Below, piece after piece: positions 43,866 to 53,714 of a stretch of DNA of 64,000 bases; the stretch's first letter is position 1; every line of letters starts with the position of its first letter. The stretch comes from Strigamia acuminata (lineage: Eukaryota > Arthropoda > Chilopoda > Geophilomorpha > Linotaeniidae), in contig OX442324.1 of NCBI GenBank assembly GCA_949358305.1, positions 8,343,601 to 8,407,600 on the forward strand, written 5' to 3'. Made by a program: the position numbers and the translations under genes. The notes under the pieces were generated by a model that did no database searches, had not been told where the DNA came from, and worked only from the letters and a program-made list of their open reading frames with translations.

Positions 43866-44964
43866 TGTTGATAATTGTTGATTTCTAGTGGAAATCATCA
43901 GCAAATGCCTTGTTTTGCAGTGGTGTGGAAAACCCTAATTGTGAAATGAAGAGCCAGGTGTTCTCAGGTGCAAAACCAAACATAGAGTGAGTTTATTCTG
44001 TGTGATCACGTGACCCCAAGGTATACAATGCCACCTATAGGCGCAATATAGAAGTTATATATCCGAAATGTAAACAAAGCAAAGACTCGTAATGCTAAAG
44101 ATAAATACAAAGGATATACAGGGTGAACAAAAAGTCTGTATCTTTACTTAAAATTTCTAAAAGTGCTAACAATGCATCTAATCTAATGATGGCAAAGTAC
44201 TAAAGTTGGGTGGGGCAATCTTTTGGTGACCTGAAATTTGACCTTGAAATGTTCTTTCAAGGTCATTGGGAAATTATCTCAGAAACCGTTAGAGATAGAC
44301 AGAAATTTCCAATTGTAAACTTGTAGAGCAACATTTGTTTAGTCTAAAAATGACTAATTCTCAAATCTTTTGTACTAAAAAATTTTAAGAAAATTGCAAT
44401 TGAAAAAGTAGACACAAGTCAAAAGATAACATGGCCAAAATTGAAAAAGTGCCAAAAACGTGCCGATTAGACGTAAAATGACCCAAAAAAATCGATTCTC
44501 CTGGTCGGAATTTTCATATCTGGCACCGTTGCAGAGATATGGGCAGAAAACTGAATTTTTTATGACTTTTTCTTTTCAAAACTACTTTTTCAATTGCGAT
44601 TTTTTAAAAAAATTTTAGTACAAAAGATTTGAGAATTAGTCATTTTTAGACTAAACAAATGTTGTTCTACAAGTTTACAATTGGAAATTTCTGTTTATCT
44701 CTATTGGTTTCTGAGATAATTTCCCAATGACCTTGAAGGAACATCTCAAGGTCAAATTTCAGGGTCACCAAAAGATTGCCCCACCCAACTTTAGTACTTT
44801 GCCATCATTAGATTAGATGCATTGTCAGCACTTTCAGAAATATTAAGTAAAGATACAGACTTTTTGTTCACCCTGTATATACAGAATGAACAATAATAAG
44901 CATTATCGCTTGATAATACGATTACAACAAATAGACCAAAGTTGCTACACACTATAATTCAACA
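43866..44964 (-). repeat. Copia 3' LTR containing a foldback MITE
   Basis: On the minus strand it starts TGTTGAATTATAG at 44964 and ends at a TCAACA (43866 or 43876). Without the MITE it is about 330 bp, close to the 324-bp LTR at 63216. Contains the GTTTTCCACACCACTG block shared by the Copia LTRs here. Confidence 0.75.
44119..44875. mobile_element. Foldback MITE, TA-flanked (757 bp)
   Basis: Ends CAGGGTGAACAAAAAGTCTG and its complement, TA on both sides. Inverted arms of about 330 bp contain AAGGTCAAATTTC / TTCAAGGTCATTGGGAA. It sits inside the Copia LTR and is therefore younger than that insertion. Same length as the copy at 36628. Confidence 0.92.
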
Positions 44965-44982
44965 ATCGGCCCCCTCGTATAA

Positions 44983-47900
44983 TCAAGCGCTTAGTGTACA
45001 AACGTCAACAAGAAAAAGATTGCAAAAATTCAAAAGGTCAACCTTGTCGACAGACTTGGTAAATATGTCGGCGAAATTACACTTTGTTCCTACTTGTGAA
45101 ATCTGTAGGTTGTTTTTCTTGACTAGCTCGCGGATGAAATGATATCGAATATCAATGTGTTTAGTTTTGCGATTTTCGATGTTAGACTTAGTGAAATCTA
45201 CCGTCGAAATGTTATCGCATAAAACACGATGGTAGAAATTATCCGCAAGATTAGGAACAATCTCGTGTAGGACTCGGACAATCCAAATGTAGTCCTTTAC
45301 TGTTTTCGTAAGGGCCACATACTCGGCTTCCATGGTGGACAGCGTTAGATTCCGTTGTTTAAAAGTTCTCCAATAAACTGGTGCGCCGCCTAGAGTTACT
45401 AGAGTTCCTCCAATGGAAATCCTATCGTCCCTGTTGTTAGCGTAGTCAGAATCGCTGTAGCCAACAACTTCAACTCGATTATTTGGAAACAACATCAGCC
45501 CCATGTCTTTCGTTGTTCTCAAATAACTGAGTAAGTCCAGTAGAACGGTCCAGTGATCCCATCCTGGATTGGATTGAAACTGGCTCAGGATGTTAACAGC
45601 ATATGTCATGTCCGGTCTGGTTCTCGACGCGATGAACGCCAAACATCGCAGCAAATTCTTGTATGGGATTCCTTCCATATCTCTGAATTCGTCAATTGTG
45701 GTTGGACATTGTTTTTTAGTTAGAACAGTCGATTTAGTCATCGGCTGTGATCTAATCTTTACAGACTCCAAGTGGTTCTTAAATCTTAGCAAGACCTTAT
45801 TGACGTAAGATCTTTGATGCAGTATCATCTGTTGATTATGCGGATGGAATTCCACTCCCAGCAACTTCTTTGTTTTTCCCAAAATCACAAGATCGAATTG
45901 CGTTTTTATCATGTCCAGTACATTCATGGCATCTTCGTATCGTTTGCCAAAAACAACAATATCGTCCACGTATACTATCAAATACGCAACGCTTCCGAAC
46001 TTGTAAACACAGTTGCACCAGTTCACATTTTCTAGTCCAAGTTTTAATAAAGTGTCCTCCAGTTCGATGCCCCATTCTCTGCCTGATTGATGTAAACCAT
46101 ATATTGCTCGAAGGAGTTTACAAACGTAGTTTTCTTTTCCTTTGCAAATGAATCCCTTCGGTTGACGCATATAAATGGTTTTATGCAGCTTTGCGTAAAG
46201 ATACGCGCATTTGACATCCGCCTGGATATAGGACCATTTCAACATGCATACTAGCAGTGTGAACATGAAACGAACAATGGAGAAGTCGACTACGGGTGAG
46301 AAAGTTTCTTCATAAGAATCGCCATAGACTTGCGAAAAGCCTTGTGCGACGAGTCTTGCTTTATAGCGGGCTATCTCTTCTTTCTCATTCACTTTGACTG
46401 TGTAGATCCACCTACATCCTATCACTTTAGTGTCGGGTGGCGGTGGAACCAATTCCCATACGTCGCGCTCGTGCATTGTGTCGATCTCCTCACACATCGC
46501 TTGATTCCATTCTTCTTTTTCTGGTAGACTTGCAATCTGCTCGAAGCGCGTTGGAATATGAACTTCGAGATGATTAGCTTCAAAGTTAAGAGTTAATTCG
46601 TCTATATCCAAGTCGAAATTGTCTGCTGTCGCATTCGATTCGGAGGGCTTCTTCTTTCTCTTGTCCTCGAAAAGATGCTCAGGAACACGAAGATTGTGGT
46701 CCGCACAGTATCGTTTCACTTCTGGTATCGAACGCAATTTCGGCTTGTCATATCCGACGATCGTATATTCAAAATCCTTTTGTCCCGTTGGTCTAACTTT
46801 TTCTGTTTTCTTCCAAACAAGTGGAGGTATAGTACGAACAGGGTCCGGGACTTTTGCCTTCGCTTGTGGTGCAGGCAAATTGGCTCGTAATTTCTCTTCC
46901 GGTTGTCTAAACTTCAGTTTCACTTGAGGTAATTCCTCTTGTTGAACTTCTTTCTTCTGGATTGGGACCGGCGGCGGTAGCGGTGGTCTAACGTCCTCAT
47001 CTGAATAATATTGGCAATCGTTATCGTCCAAATTATCTTCTAAGTTGTCAATATACGTTGTATATTTTTCTGGTATGCCCAGCACGCCTTCAACTCCGTG
47101 CCTGCTTTCCACAAATTTAACATCGCTAGTTTCGATGACTTTTGAAAATTCCGGCAGCCATACTCGATATCCTTTTGTGATCCTGGAATATCCAAGCATG
47201 ATCCCGTGCAAATCTTTGTTATCGATCTTCCCATCTCGTACTCTCTTCTGTACAAAGCAGAGACTTCCAAACTTCCTTAAATGTCTGAGAGATGGTTTGA
47301 GGCCATAGTACAACTCCATTGGCGTTTTGTCTGAATTTAGCTTGGCAATTCTATTCCTAAGGTAGTTGAATGTCAAAATTGCTTTGCCCCAAAAACGGTG
47401 TTCCAAGCCGGCATCGTAAATGAGCGCTCGCATGCCATTTGCCAACGTTTGATTTAATCTTTCCGATACGCCATTTTGGGCAGGCGTATACGCGTTGGTC
47501 CTCTCGTGAATGATTCCTAGTCCCTCGAGGTATTCTCCAAACTTATTGAAACAAAATTCCATTCCATTATCCGTCCGAATGGCTAGAAACAATTTTCCCA
47601 ATAATCGTTCTATTCGTTTCACGTGTTTCTGGAATATCTCGAATACTTCATCCTTTTTCTTCATTAAGTACACTGTTGAGTAACGCGAATAATCATCAGT
47701 AATAGTGAGAAAGTATCTATTTCCGGAAAGTGTTTGCGTGTTAAATGCCCCGCATACGTCCATATGAAATAGTTCTAGTGGTTGTTTGGATCTAATTCCA
47801 GGCAAAGACTTGTGTGAAACCGACTTTTTCTTCGCCAAATCACAGACGTCGCATTGTGTAATGGGCACATCTAATATAGGCAGTCCAATTACTGCATCAC

Positions 47901-48252
47901 TTTTACTCATCCTTTGTACACTTGGAAAATGAATGTGCCCCAATCGTTCGTGCTAAAGTCTAGCCTCTTCTGGATTAGATGCACTTCTAGTTGATCCAAT
48001 TGATGATTGTTTTTGTTGCTCGCCAACAGAAGCTTTGTTGTTTTGCTTTTGTCTCAGCTTTTCAAATTCTGGTTTCTGGTCACTCGTTTTAATGTAGTAA
48101 AGTCTGTCCTTTTTCACAGCTTCCATTAATTGTCTCTTCCACTGTGGGTCATAAATCTTAACTATTCCGCAGCCAATCGCAACCTTGCATCTCGCCTCGT
48201 CTATACAGGGTCCCAACATTAAATTTCTCCTCAAGTCCGGTGCGTAGTACAC
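44983..48252 (-). pseudogene. pol: Copia pol: GAG-pre-integrase, integrase, RT, RNase H
   Basis: One frame interrupted by a single TAG at 47953-47955, where the sister copy has the Trp of LWHERLGH. Upstream part: YYAPDLRRNLMLGPCIDEAR and KKDRLYYIK. Downstream 986 codons: zinc residues CDVCDLAKKK; integrase core FHMDV (Asp ~62), RTDNG (Asp ~125) and GVSERLNQT (Glu ~161), which gives 35 residues between the last two (DD35E); RT with KARLVAQGFSQVYGDSYEE and YVDDIVVF; RNase H with STMEAEYVAL, NRKTKHIDIRYHFIREL and ADIFTKSVDK. Apart from the stop codon and the missing 5' end it looks intact. Confidence 0.93.
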
Positions 48253-48428
48253 CTAATATCCGCAAGTTGGATGGGACAAATTACGAGACGTGTTTAACTC
48301 AGATGCAATTGCTATTGGAACAGCAAGGAGTATGGGGCAACGTTGTCGTTGACGAACCGGCATTGGCAGTAACTGAAGAGATAATCCCGGCCTGGCAGAG
48401 TCGAAATCAATTGCAAACACGTTTTTAA
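48249..48428 (+). pseudogene. Copia gag N-terminal fragment
   Basis: Sixty codons on the + strand, NIRKLDGTNYETCLTQMQLL and LEQQGVWGNVV, typical of the start of Copia gag (UBN2-type, LxGxNYxxWxxxM). Trp is replaced by Cys in NYETC. It is opposed to the pol at 44983-48252 and ends at TAA beside an LTR, so it is a rearrangement scrap. Confidence 0.8.
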
Positions 48429-48429
48429 A

Positions 48430-48848
48430 AGGTGTGCGACACCGACATGCGTGCGCCATCTTTTATTCAGCAAAACATAAAGATAAGATCCGCTTCGAGA
48501 CTATTTAGTACTCGAGAATACAACAATAAAACACATAGGACAAATCATTGATTTTCCACAATGATTTATCCTTTACAAAGGAAACAAATCATTCGACACA
48601 TATAGTCGATAATTAAACAAAACAAACAACAATTGCTCTTTCGAGCAGACGACACAAATGATACGTGTTAATATTAAGAGACGGTCGACTGCAGTACCGT
48701 AACAAGCAAGTATAAAAGTCATGATTGGTCGACCACAACATCGGGACATTAAATATCAACACGCATATTGCACTTATCCTGAAGAGTGCAATTAATAAAA
48801 CACGCAAGCATCATTTGCACAAACAGTTAAACACTATCGCAACCCAAT
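48430..48848 (-). repeat. Copia LTR (3' LTR of the element to its right)
   Basis: Follows on the minus strand a purine tract AAAGGGGGATTTATT (48846-48860) and the Copia RNase H end. Contains a palindromic AAATCATTGATTTTCCACAATGATTTATCC block and GCTCTTTCGAGCAGACGA, shared in the opposite orientation with 3612-4055. Precise ends uncertain. Confidence 0.7.
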
Positions 48849-48904
48849 AAATCCCCCTTTGTTTAGCTATTTGTGCATCACAAATAAATGCTCGCACAAG
48901 GTGT

Positions 48905-49840
48905 TCAGTCTCGGCTTTTCAACCATTTGGTCATTACATCGGCAACATTCAGGGCTCCTGGGATATGCTTAATAGCAAAAGTTCCTTGCTCGAATCAGTC
49001 TCTGAGAAAATGGAGTTTCACGTCGATGTGCTTATTTGCCCTATTTTCAATTCGGTTTTTTGTGTATTGTATCGCGGGCATACTATCCGCATACACACAC
49101 GGGATGTTCCTATCGATGCAGAAAATGATGTCGGCATCATAAAGCCTCTCGAGCCATATCCCTTCTTTTACGCCGTCAACCACAGTGAGAAACTCACTTT
49201 CCATGATTGACAGCCCAGTCATGGACTGTTTGGGGCAGTTCCAGGTGATTGGAACGCCACACAAATAAACAATATGGCCCCCGAAACTGCGTCTCTTATC
49301 TTGGTCGAGGGCAAACGACGCATCAGTATACACGGTCAGGTTATCATTCCTGCAGTTCGAAAGGTTAATTGTGTAATTTGGCGTGTTTGCCAAAACCTGT
49401 AACAACATTCTAATGTGTCGCGTTGAATGCTTTTCATTGTACTGTGAGAGGACAATGATGTTGCGCCTTGTCCTACTCGCAATGAACAAGAGACTTCCGA
49501 TTAAATTTTGATATGGGAACGATGTGTCTAATCGTTCATCTTCCTTTACACCTTGAATAATTGTGCCAGGTGTCCCGGGCATTTTTACTCGAAAACACGA
49601 ATTGATCCCATACAATTTGCAAAGCTTGTCAATATAAGCCCTTTGATGGATCCGTATTTTGCCCCCTGTTCTATCAAAGGCGTTGCCCAAATCTATTGTG
49701 TCAAAAGACTTCCTTATCCAACGAACTATGCATTCCTCGACAGTCATCTTTGGAAAATAAAACTATGTCGTCCACATAGAATATGATTATCGCATCGTTA
49801 TCCAGCGAATAAACGCAATTAAGACCCAACAAAGGCATGA
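48905..49840 (-). pseudogene. Copia pol fragment: RT end and RNase H
   Basis: Starts in the RT with LLGLNCVYSLDNDAIIIF and YVDDIVLF (frame broken near 49750), then IRIHQRAYIDKLCKLYG, FPYQNLIGSLLFIASRTRR, YTDASFALDQDKRRSFGG, LSIMESEFLTVVDGVKEG, ENRANKHIDVKLHFLRD, a TGA, then IPGALNVADVMTKWL. Upstream RT, integrase and gag are missing. A different Copia family from 44983-48252. Confidence 0.9.
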
Positions 49841-50395
49841 ATTGTAGCAGAGGAGTGCGCAATTATCGGCAAATTAACCGAATGGAAGCATGCGAATTGC
49901 GTCGCAAATCTGCGACGGTTATTTCCGATAACAAAAAATGGCGTTGTGCTTCGCGCACGAACGTCGGCGATACGTCGCGAATTGATTCGACAGATGCGCG
50001 CGACTTAAGGTCGCTTATCTGGGCTCTAAATAGCACAGAAGGTTCACTAATGTAAAGACAATTGCTAAAAACATAAAATACACTTCAATTAAGCGAGAAT
50101 ACATTACATTTGTGTAGGAAATCAGTCTCCGACCGTGTGCTGCGCCATCTTGGATTTAGATGAATACAAGTGTGGCACTCTGGTGCCAGAAAATAACAAT
50201 AACATAGACAAAGAGAACAAATCTTTGGAAAATACATAGATTGTACGGAATCTCGTACGGAACAATTACAAAGTGCAAATAGACACTGGATTGGATTCTT
50301 AAACAACAAAAATTAACATCATATGAAACAATACATTGACTAGACGTCGCAAACATTCGACATCGACCGAAAATATGGTCTTTTGACCTACAAAT
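49841..50395 (-). repeat. Probable Copia LTR
   Basis: Downstream (minus strand) of the Copia RNase H end at 50582-50850 and of a purine tract GAAGAGGGGATTTG (50390-50404). CpG-rich in its distal part (49850-50030) and AT-rich otherwise. No ORF; ends not defined. Confidence 0.5.
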
Positions 50396-50581
50396 CCCCT
50401 CTTCGATGGTGAATAATTGCAGGGGAGAAAGCTAACAGATACTGGAATTACAGTATATAAAGATTAGATAAAATAAATAATAAAGGTGCGAATTACCGAG
50501 CCGGGTACTGTGATTGGAGAACACTGCGTAAGCCCAAAAATTCCCACAGAACTCGATAATCCTCAAATCCGGGTAAAAAAC

Positions 50582-50850
50582 AACACAGGAATGTCACAAT
50601 AAGTTCATGATCTGAATATTTCAGAGTTCAGAGATCGCAAACGCTCCGATCCAAGCCATTTGGTAAACATGTCTGCAACATTGAGTTCCCCTGGCACTTT
50701 AAGAAGATCAAAGCGTCCCGCCGTGTACCACTCCCGAAGCCAATGATATCGAACGCGAATGTGTCGAGTTTTCGCGTTCTCTACGTCATTGGAGGTAAAC
50801 TGGATGCTGGCTAAGGCATCGGAATAAACGATGGGTCGAGACAGACGGTT
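50582..50850 (-). pseudogene. Copia RNase H C-terminal fragment
   Basis: The minus strand reads RPIVYSDALASIQFTSNDVE, NAKTRHIRVRYHWLREW and PGELNVADMFTKWLG, ending at TGA near 50600. This is the end of Copia pol (motifs TRHIxxRYHW and ADxFTK). Everything upstream is lost; the break near 50850 leads into the hairpin-rich segment. The interval 50396-50581 is its 3' untranslated part. Confidence 0.88.
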
Positions 50851-50869
50851 TAGAGTCGGAAACTTGTGA

Positions 50870-51211
50870 CGATTCTACTTTAGGCTAATTTATTAGCCAT
50901 TTAAGATAGATAAATAATCGGTTTAAACAAGACGTTGCTAAGAGTAGCAACAACCTAACCGAGATAAGCTTACAGAAGTCCGTGTAAAAATGTGAATTCA
51001 TGACTGAGTAGAAATAACCTACAATATTAGTGTAACGTAACATATTTATTACTGAATAATAATAATATAATTGGGTTCTTGACGCGTGTAAGCAGGCGGC
51101 ATCAACTGGTTGAGGATCCGGGCGAAGCCAGAGGGATACGGCTGACTTGCGGCATCGTCACAAATAGCGCTACGGAGACGTATTTGGTCCGCAGCTCGAT
51201 TGTCTAAATAT
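50870..51211. other. Hairpin-rich segment, left part
   Basis: Contains perfect short hairpins: GGCTAA-TTTA-TTAGCC (about 50891) and GTTGCTA-AGAG-TAGCAAC (about 50935). The distal half is GC-richer. It ends at the ATAT where Gypsy C inserted, and continues at 60254. No protein-coding sign. Confidence 0.5.
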
Positions 51212-51724
51212 TGTTACGTGGCCAAATGGCCAATAGTGACCACGTAACTTATTACTTATTTACTAAGAATCCTTTAGCTTCACTAATACTAGCTGAGCTA
51301 AAGAGTGACTTAATTAGCTAAGAGTGAAATGAAACAAAGCCAGAGTTTAAGATTGAAAACAATACAGTGTCTTTATTCTTTAAATCAAAACACTTAAATC
51401 ATAAATACAAAATGTAAAACTAAATCTAAACTTAAACCTAATAAATACTCTAAGATATGATTAACACTTTGATTCAATTTGGAGGGAAACAATCACACCA
51501 CGCCATTTGCTGGCTGGTGCTAACTGTTTAGAAGCCCGGGATGGACTGAGCTCTAAGAGCCAAAGTGGCTCTTTTATACTAGAGTCACCCCCTGAGTTAA
51601 TCCAGATTGACCAGCCCGTGATGTCACCATCACGTACGCTGGCTAGTGATAGATTTTGACAACTTCTTTAATTCTATCGCTGGTTTGAGCTGGTCGGCAG
51701 ACGACGCAACTCAACCGCGTGACA
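51212..51724 (-). repeat. Gypsy C 3' LTR
   Basis: 513 bp, TGTTACGTGGCCAAATGG...CGCGTGACA. Immediately inside on the minus strand is AAAGAGGGGGC (51725-51735), the plus-strand primer tract. 51736-52069 is AT-rich 3' untranslated sequence. Confidence 0.95.
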
Positions 51725-52069
51725 GCCCCCTCTTTAAATTTTTTGGTCTCCAAAAACCACAGTACTTTAGAATTTAAGCCAATTATTTTATATGCTAATC
51801 ATACCTTAAAAATAATCAAATATATGAGTCCCACCCCAGTGTTAATTATATCTTTTACAAAGTAAAACAAAATTCCACATTTCACTAAAAAAAATTACAA
51901 TGAAATTCAACACTTTACTATTCAAAATAACACTTTTTGGATTTTTCTACATTTTTATATTACTTTTTTTCTTCGGGTTTTCTAACATTTTCTATATAAA
52001 AAAAAAATTGTGAGATTTATATCTCAATTAAAATACACAAAAAAAAACAAAGTATTTAAAATCAAAAGT

Positions 52070-53335
52070 TCATAGAAGAGGCGCTTTTAGCTTTTCTTTT
52101 TCTTCTTCGAATGGTTCCAAAGCCTTCTGGTGTAATTCGTAAAGAATCCGGTGACGTAGATGAATCGGATGCGCATGGCGCATGTAGTCCCGGTCCACCA
52201 GATAGCGCCGTGCAAAGTACAGCACCGCTGGCCCACACGAATCTGGGTCGAGCTGCTGAACTCGCGGCGGGTCCCACTGCCTCAGTCTGTGCGGGAAATA
52301 AATCCCCGCACCTGTAAAGCAGTTGTGGATGGTCTGCCATTGAATGCTTTTAGTGTCCAATGGACCCGATGGGTCGTACAAAACAATGTCCGTTGGGAAT
52401 TTGGTCCAGTCAACTATCAGAAACTGCCAGTGCTCCTCAATCGGAATTGGAAGCAGCCAAATAGGCCTCGCATTACCCGGCCGATCTTGTTTAATCATAT
52501 TTATGGCTTCAAGAAACGACTCGCGGTCTAACATCAAGGCGACAAGCTCGAGAGCCGCCATCTCATGATTTTTAATAATCATCGGTGGTGTTCCGTCCAT
52601 CGTGACCGCTGCGTCATCCATTGGTTTCCAAGCGTAGTCACGCGCGAGTTGCAATGCCACTAGTTGTTTGTCGGTATCCAACTGCACTTTATATGAATAC
52701 AGAACAGGCGGCAAGTCAAAATAAGGATCTCCATACGATGTCCTGTTGGCTAAGGCTTTCGCCTTTTGTATGTTCTTACGGATGACAGCTTCGTGTAACA
52801 GCAGCTTGTCTGCCGCTTGAAACCAAGCTTCATATATCACCTTGCCATCTGTCCCTTTCAAGTTCAGCTTGTCCACTGCAATCGCCATGTTCCTTTGCTC
52901 TAGCCGAAGTTCGCGTAGACGTTTCTCATTTCGCTCGATGGTTTTGGCGTTCTGCTTCTTCATTTCCTTAATTCCCTGTTCCGAAAATTCCTGTTTCTCC
53001 TTCTTCATCTTCTGTCTCTTCACCTTCTCACTCGCCTTTCGCTTCTCAACCTTATGCTTTTCTGCTGGCGTCAAAGGGCGCTCGTGAACCTTCGGTGCCT
53101 GTCTTTGTTCCTTACCATCTGAAAATGGTCGATCAAATTTGACAAAGTCCGTCAGTTTAGGAGTTTCCTTTGAGCATGACGCCATCGCTCCCTCTTCGAC
53201 CTGCTCCAATCGAGATGTACAGGTAAACAAATCAGCGAGTCGAGTTGACGCCCCTGAACATGTCGACATTGCATCGTCCTCGTCCTCCGACTCATGGATC
53301 CTCACGTGCTTAAATTTGTTAGTCATCTCCTCCAT
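52070..53335 (-). CDS. Ulp1/adenain-like (clan CE) cysteine protease ORF in a Gypsy element
   Basis: 421 codons from ATG 53335 (CGAATGGAGG); the frame is open a little further up but without ATG. Residues 1-80 are acidic and Ser/Thr-rich; 85-152 are Lys/Glu/Arg-rich and probably coiled coil or nuclear-targeting; 155-280 have no known motif. The C-terminal part has clan CE hallmarks: His302 in IEEHWQFLIVDW, Asp321 in IVLYDPSG, Gln360/361 and Cys367 in VQQLDPDSCGPAVLYFARR. The Gln-to-Cys spacing of 6 equals that of yeast Ulp1 (Q574, C580). Such enzymes cleave SUMO or ubiquitin-like conjugates, or viral proteins. It has the strand and position of an env gene. No signal peptide or membrane segment. 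No stops, so it seems functional. The target is unknown. Confidence 0.85.
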   Translation of the reverse strand: MEEMTNKFKHVRIHESEDEDDAMSTCSGASTRLADLFTCTSRLEQVEEGAMASCSKETPKLTDFVKFDRPFSDGKEQRQAPKVHERPLTPAEKHKVEKRKASEKVKRQKMKKEKQEFSEQGIKEMKKQNAKTIERNEKRLRELRLEQRNMAIAVDKLNLKGTDGKVIYEAWFQAADKLLLHEAVIRKNIQKAKALANRTSYGDPYFDLPPVLYSYKVQLDTDKQLVALQLARDYAWKPMDDAAVTMDGTPPMIIKNHEMAALELVALMLDRESFLEAINMIKQDRPGNARPIWLLPIPIEEHWQFLIVDWTKFPTDIVLYDPSGPLDTKSIQWQTIHNCFTGAGIYFPHRLRQWDPPRVQQLDPDSCGPAVLYFARRYLVDRDYMRHAHPIHLRHRILYELHQKALEPFEEEKEKLKAPLL

Positions 53336-53714
53336 TCGTGCTTCATAAAAAAAAAACAAAACAAATTAATATACGGTTGACCAATATCAAACATAATCCA
53401 ATTTAATTCCTATCAAATTCGTCTATTGCAACTATCCTTCCAATTTACTATGTAAAATTCAAATTATTATCTATGAACTAATTAATTATTCAATGTGAAA
53501 AATGTCCAAGTTAATAATTTCAATGCAGCTTCTTGAAAATCATTCGCATTAATTTCGTTTTCAAACTTTCCAAATTTCCGCTCTATTAATCTTCAATTTC
53601 AATTGTTTAATAATACGTACTGTCACACACGAGCTTTCTAAATATCACGTTGTTAAGTTCAATTGAAAATTTTCTCCGGTCACAACAATATGCTTGTGTT
53701 CCCTTTGAAAAAGT
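53336..53714 (-). other. Spacer between pol and protease ORF in Gypsy C
   Basis: About 380 bp, strongly AT-rich beyond 53360, no ORF. Read as 3' part of an intron ending at the acceptor above. Confidence 0.5.
53340..53362 (-). promoter_or_regulatory. Putative 3' splice site before the protease ORF
   Basis: On the minus strand a pyrimidine tract (TTGTTTTGTTTTTTTTTT) is followed by ATGAAG, with the AG at 53341-53342 and the protease ATG six bases further. This would let a spliced subgenomic mRNA express the ORF, as for env in errantiviruses. The donor was not identified. Confidence 0.5.

Larger units (their letters stand above)
43866..48252 (-). mobile_element. Copia element, 5'-truncated, nearly open pol
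   Basis: Minus-strand Copia closely related to the one at 37648-43256. It keeps pol from the end of the protease region (48252) to RNase H (44983), a purine tract (GAGGGGGCCGAT, about 44965-44976) and a 3' LTR that contains a 757-bp foldback MITE. Gag, protease and the 5' LTR are missing; at 48252 the sequence switches to an opposed Copia gag fragment. Confidence 0.9.

Noticed and set aside
52062-52340. Alternative minus frame with Ala/Ser-rich peptide over the protease ORF
   Set aside because: Overlaps the end of the protease in another frame, no conserved motif and not matched in Gypsy B.
52070-53335. Envelope gene
   Set aside because: Position fits, but there is no signal peptide, no transmembrane segment and no fusion-protein pattern; the motifs are those of a cysteine protease.
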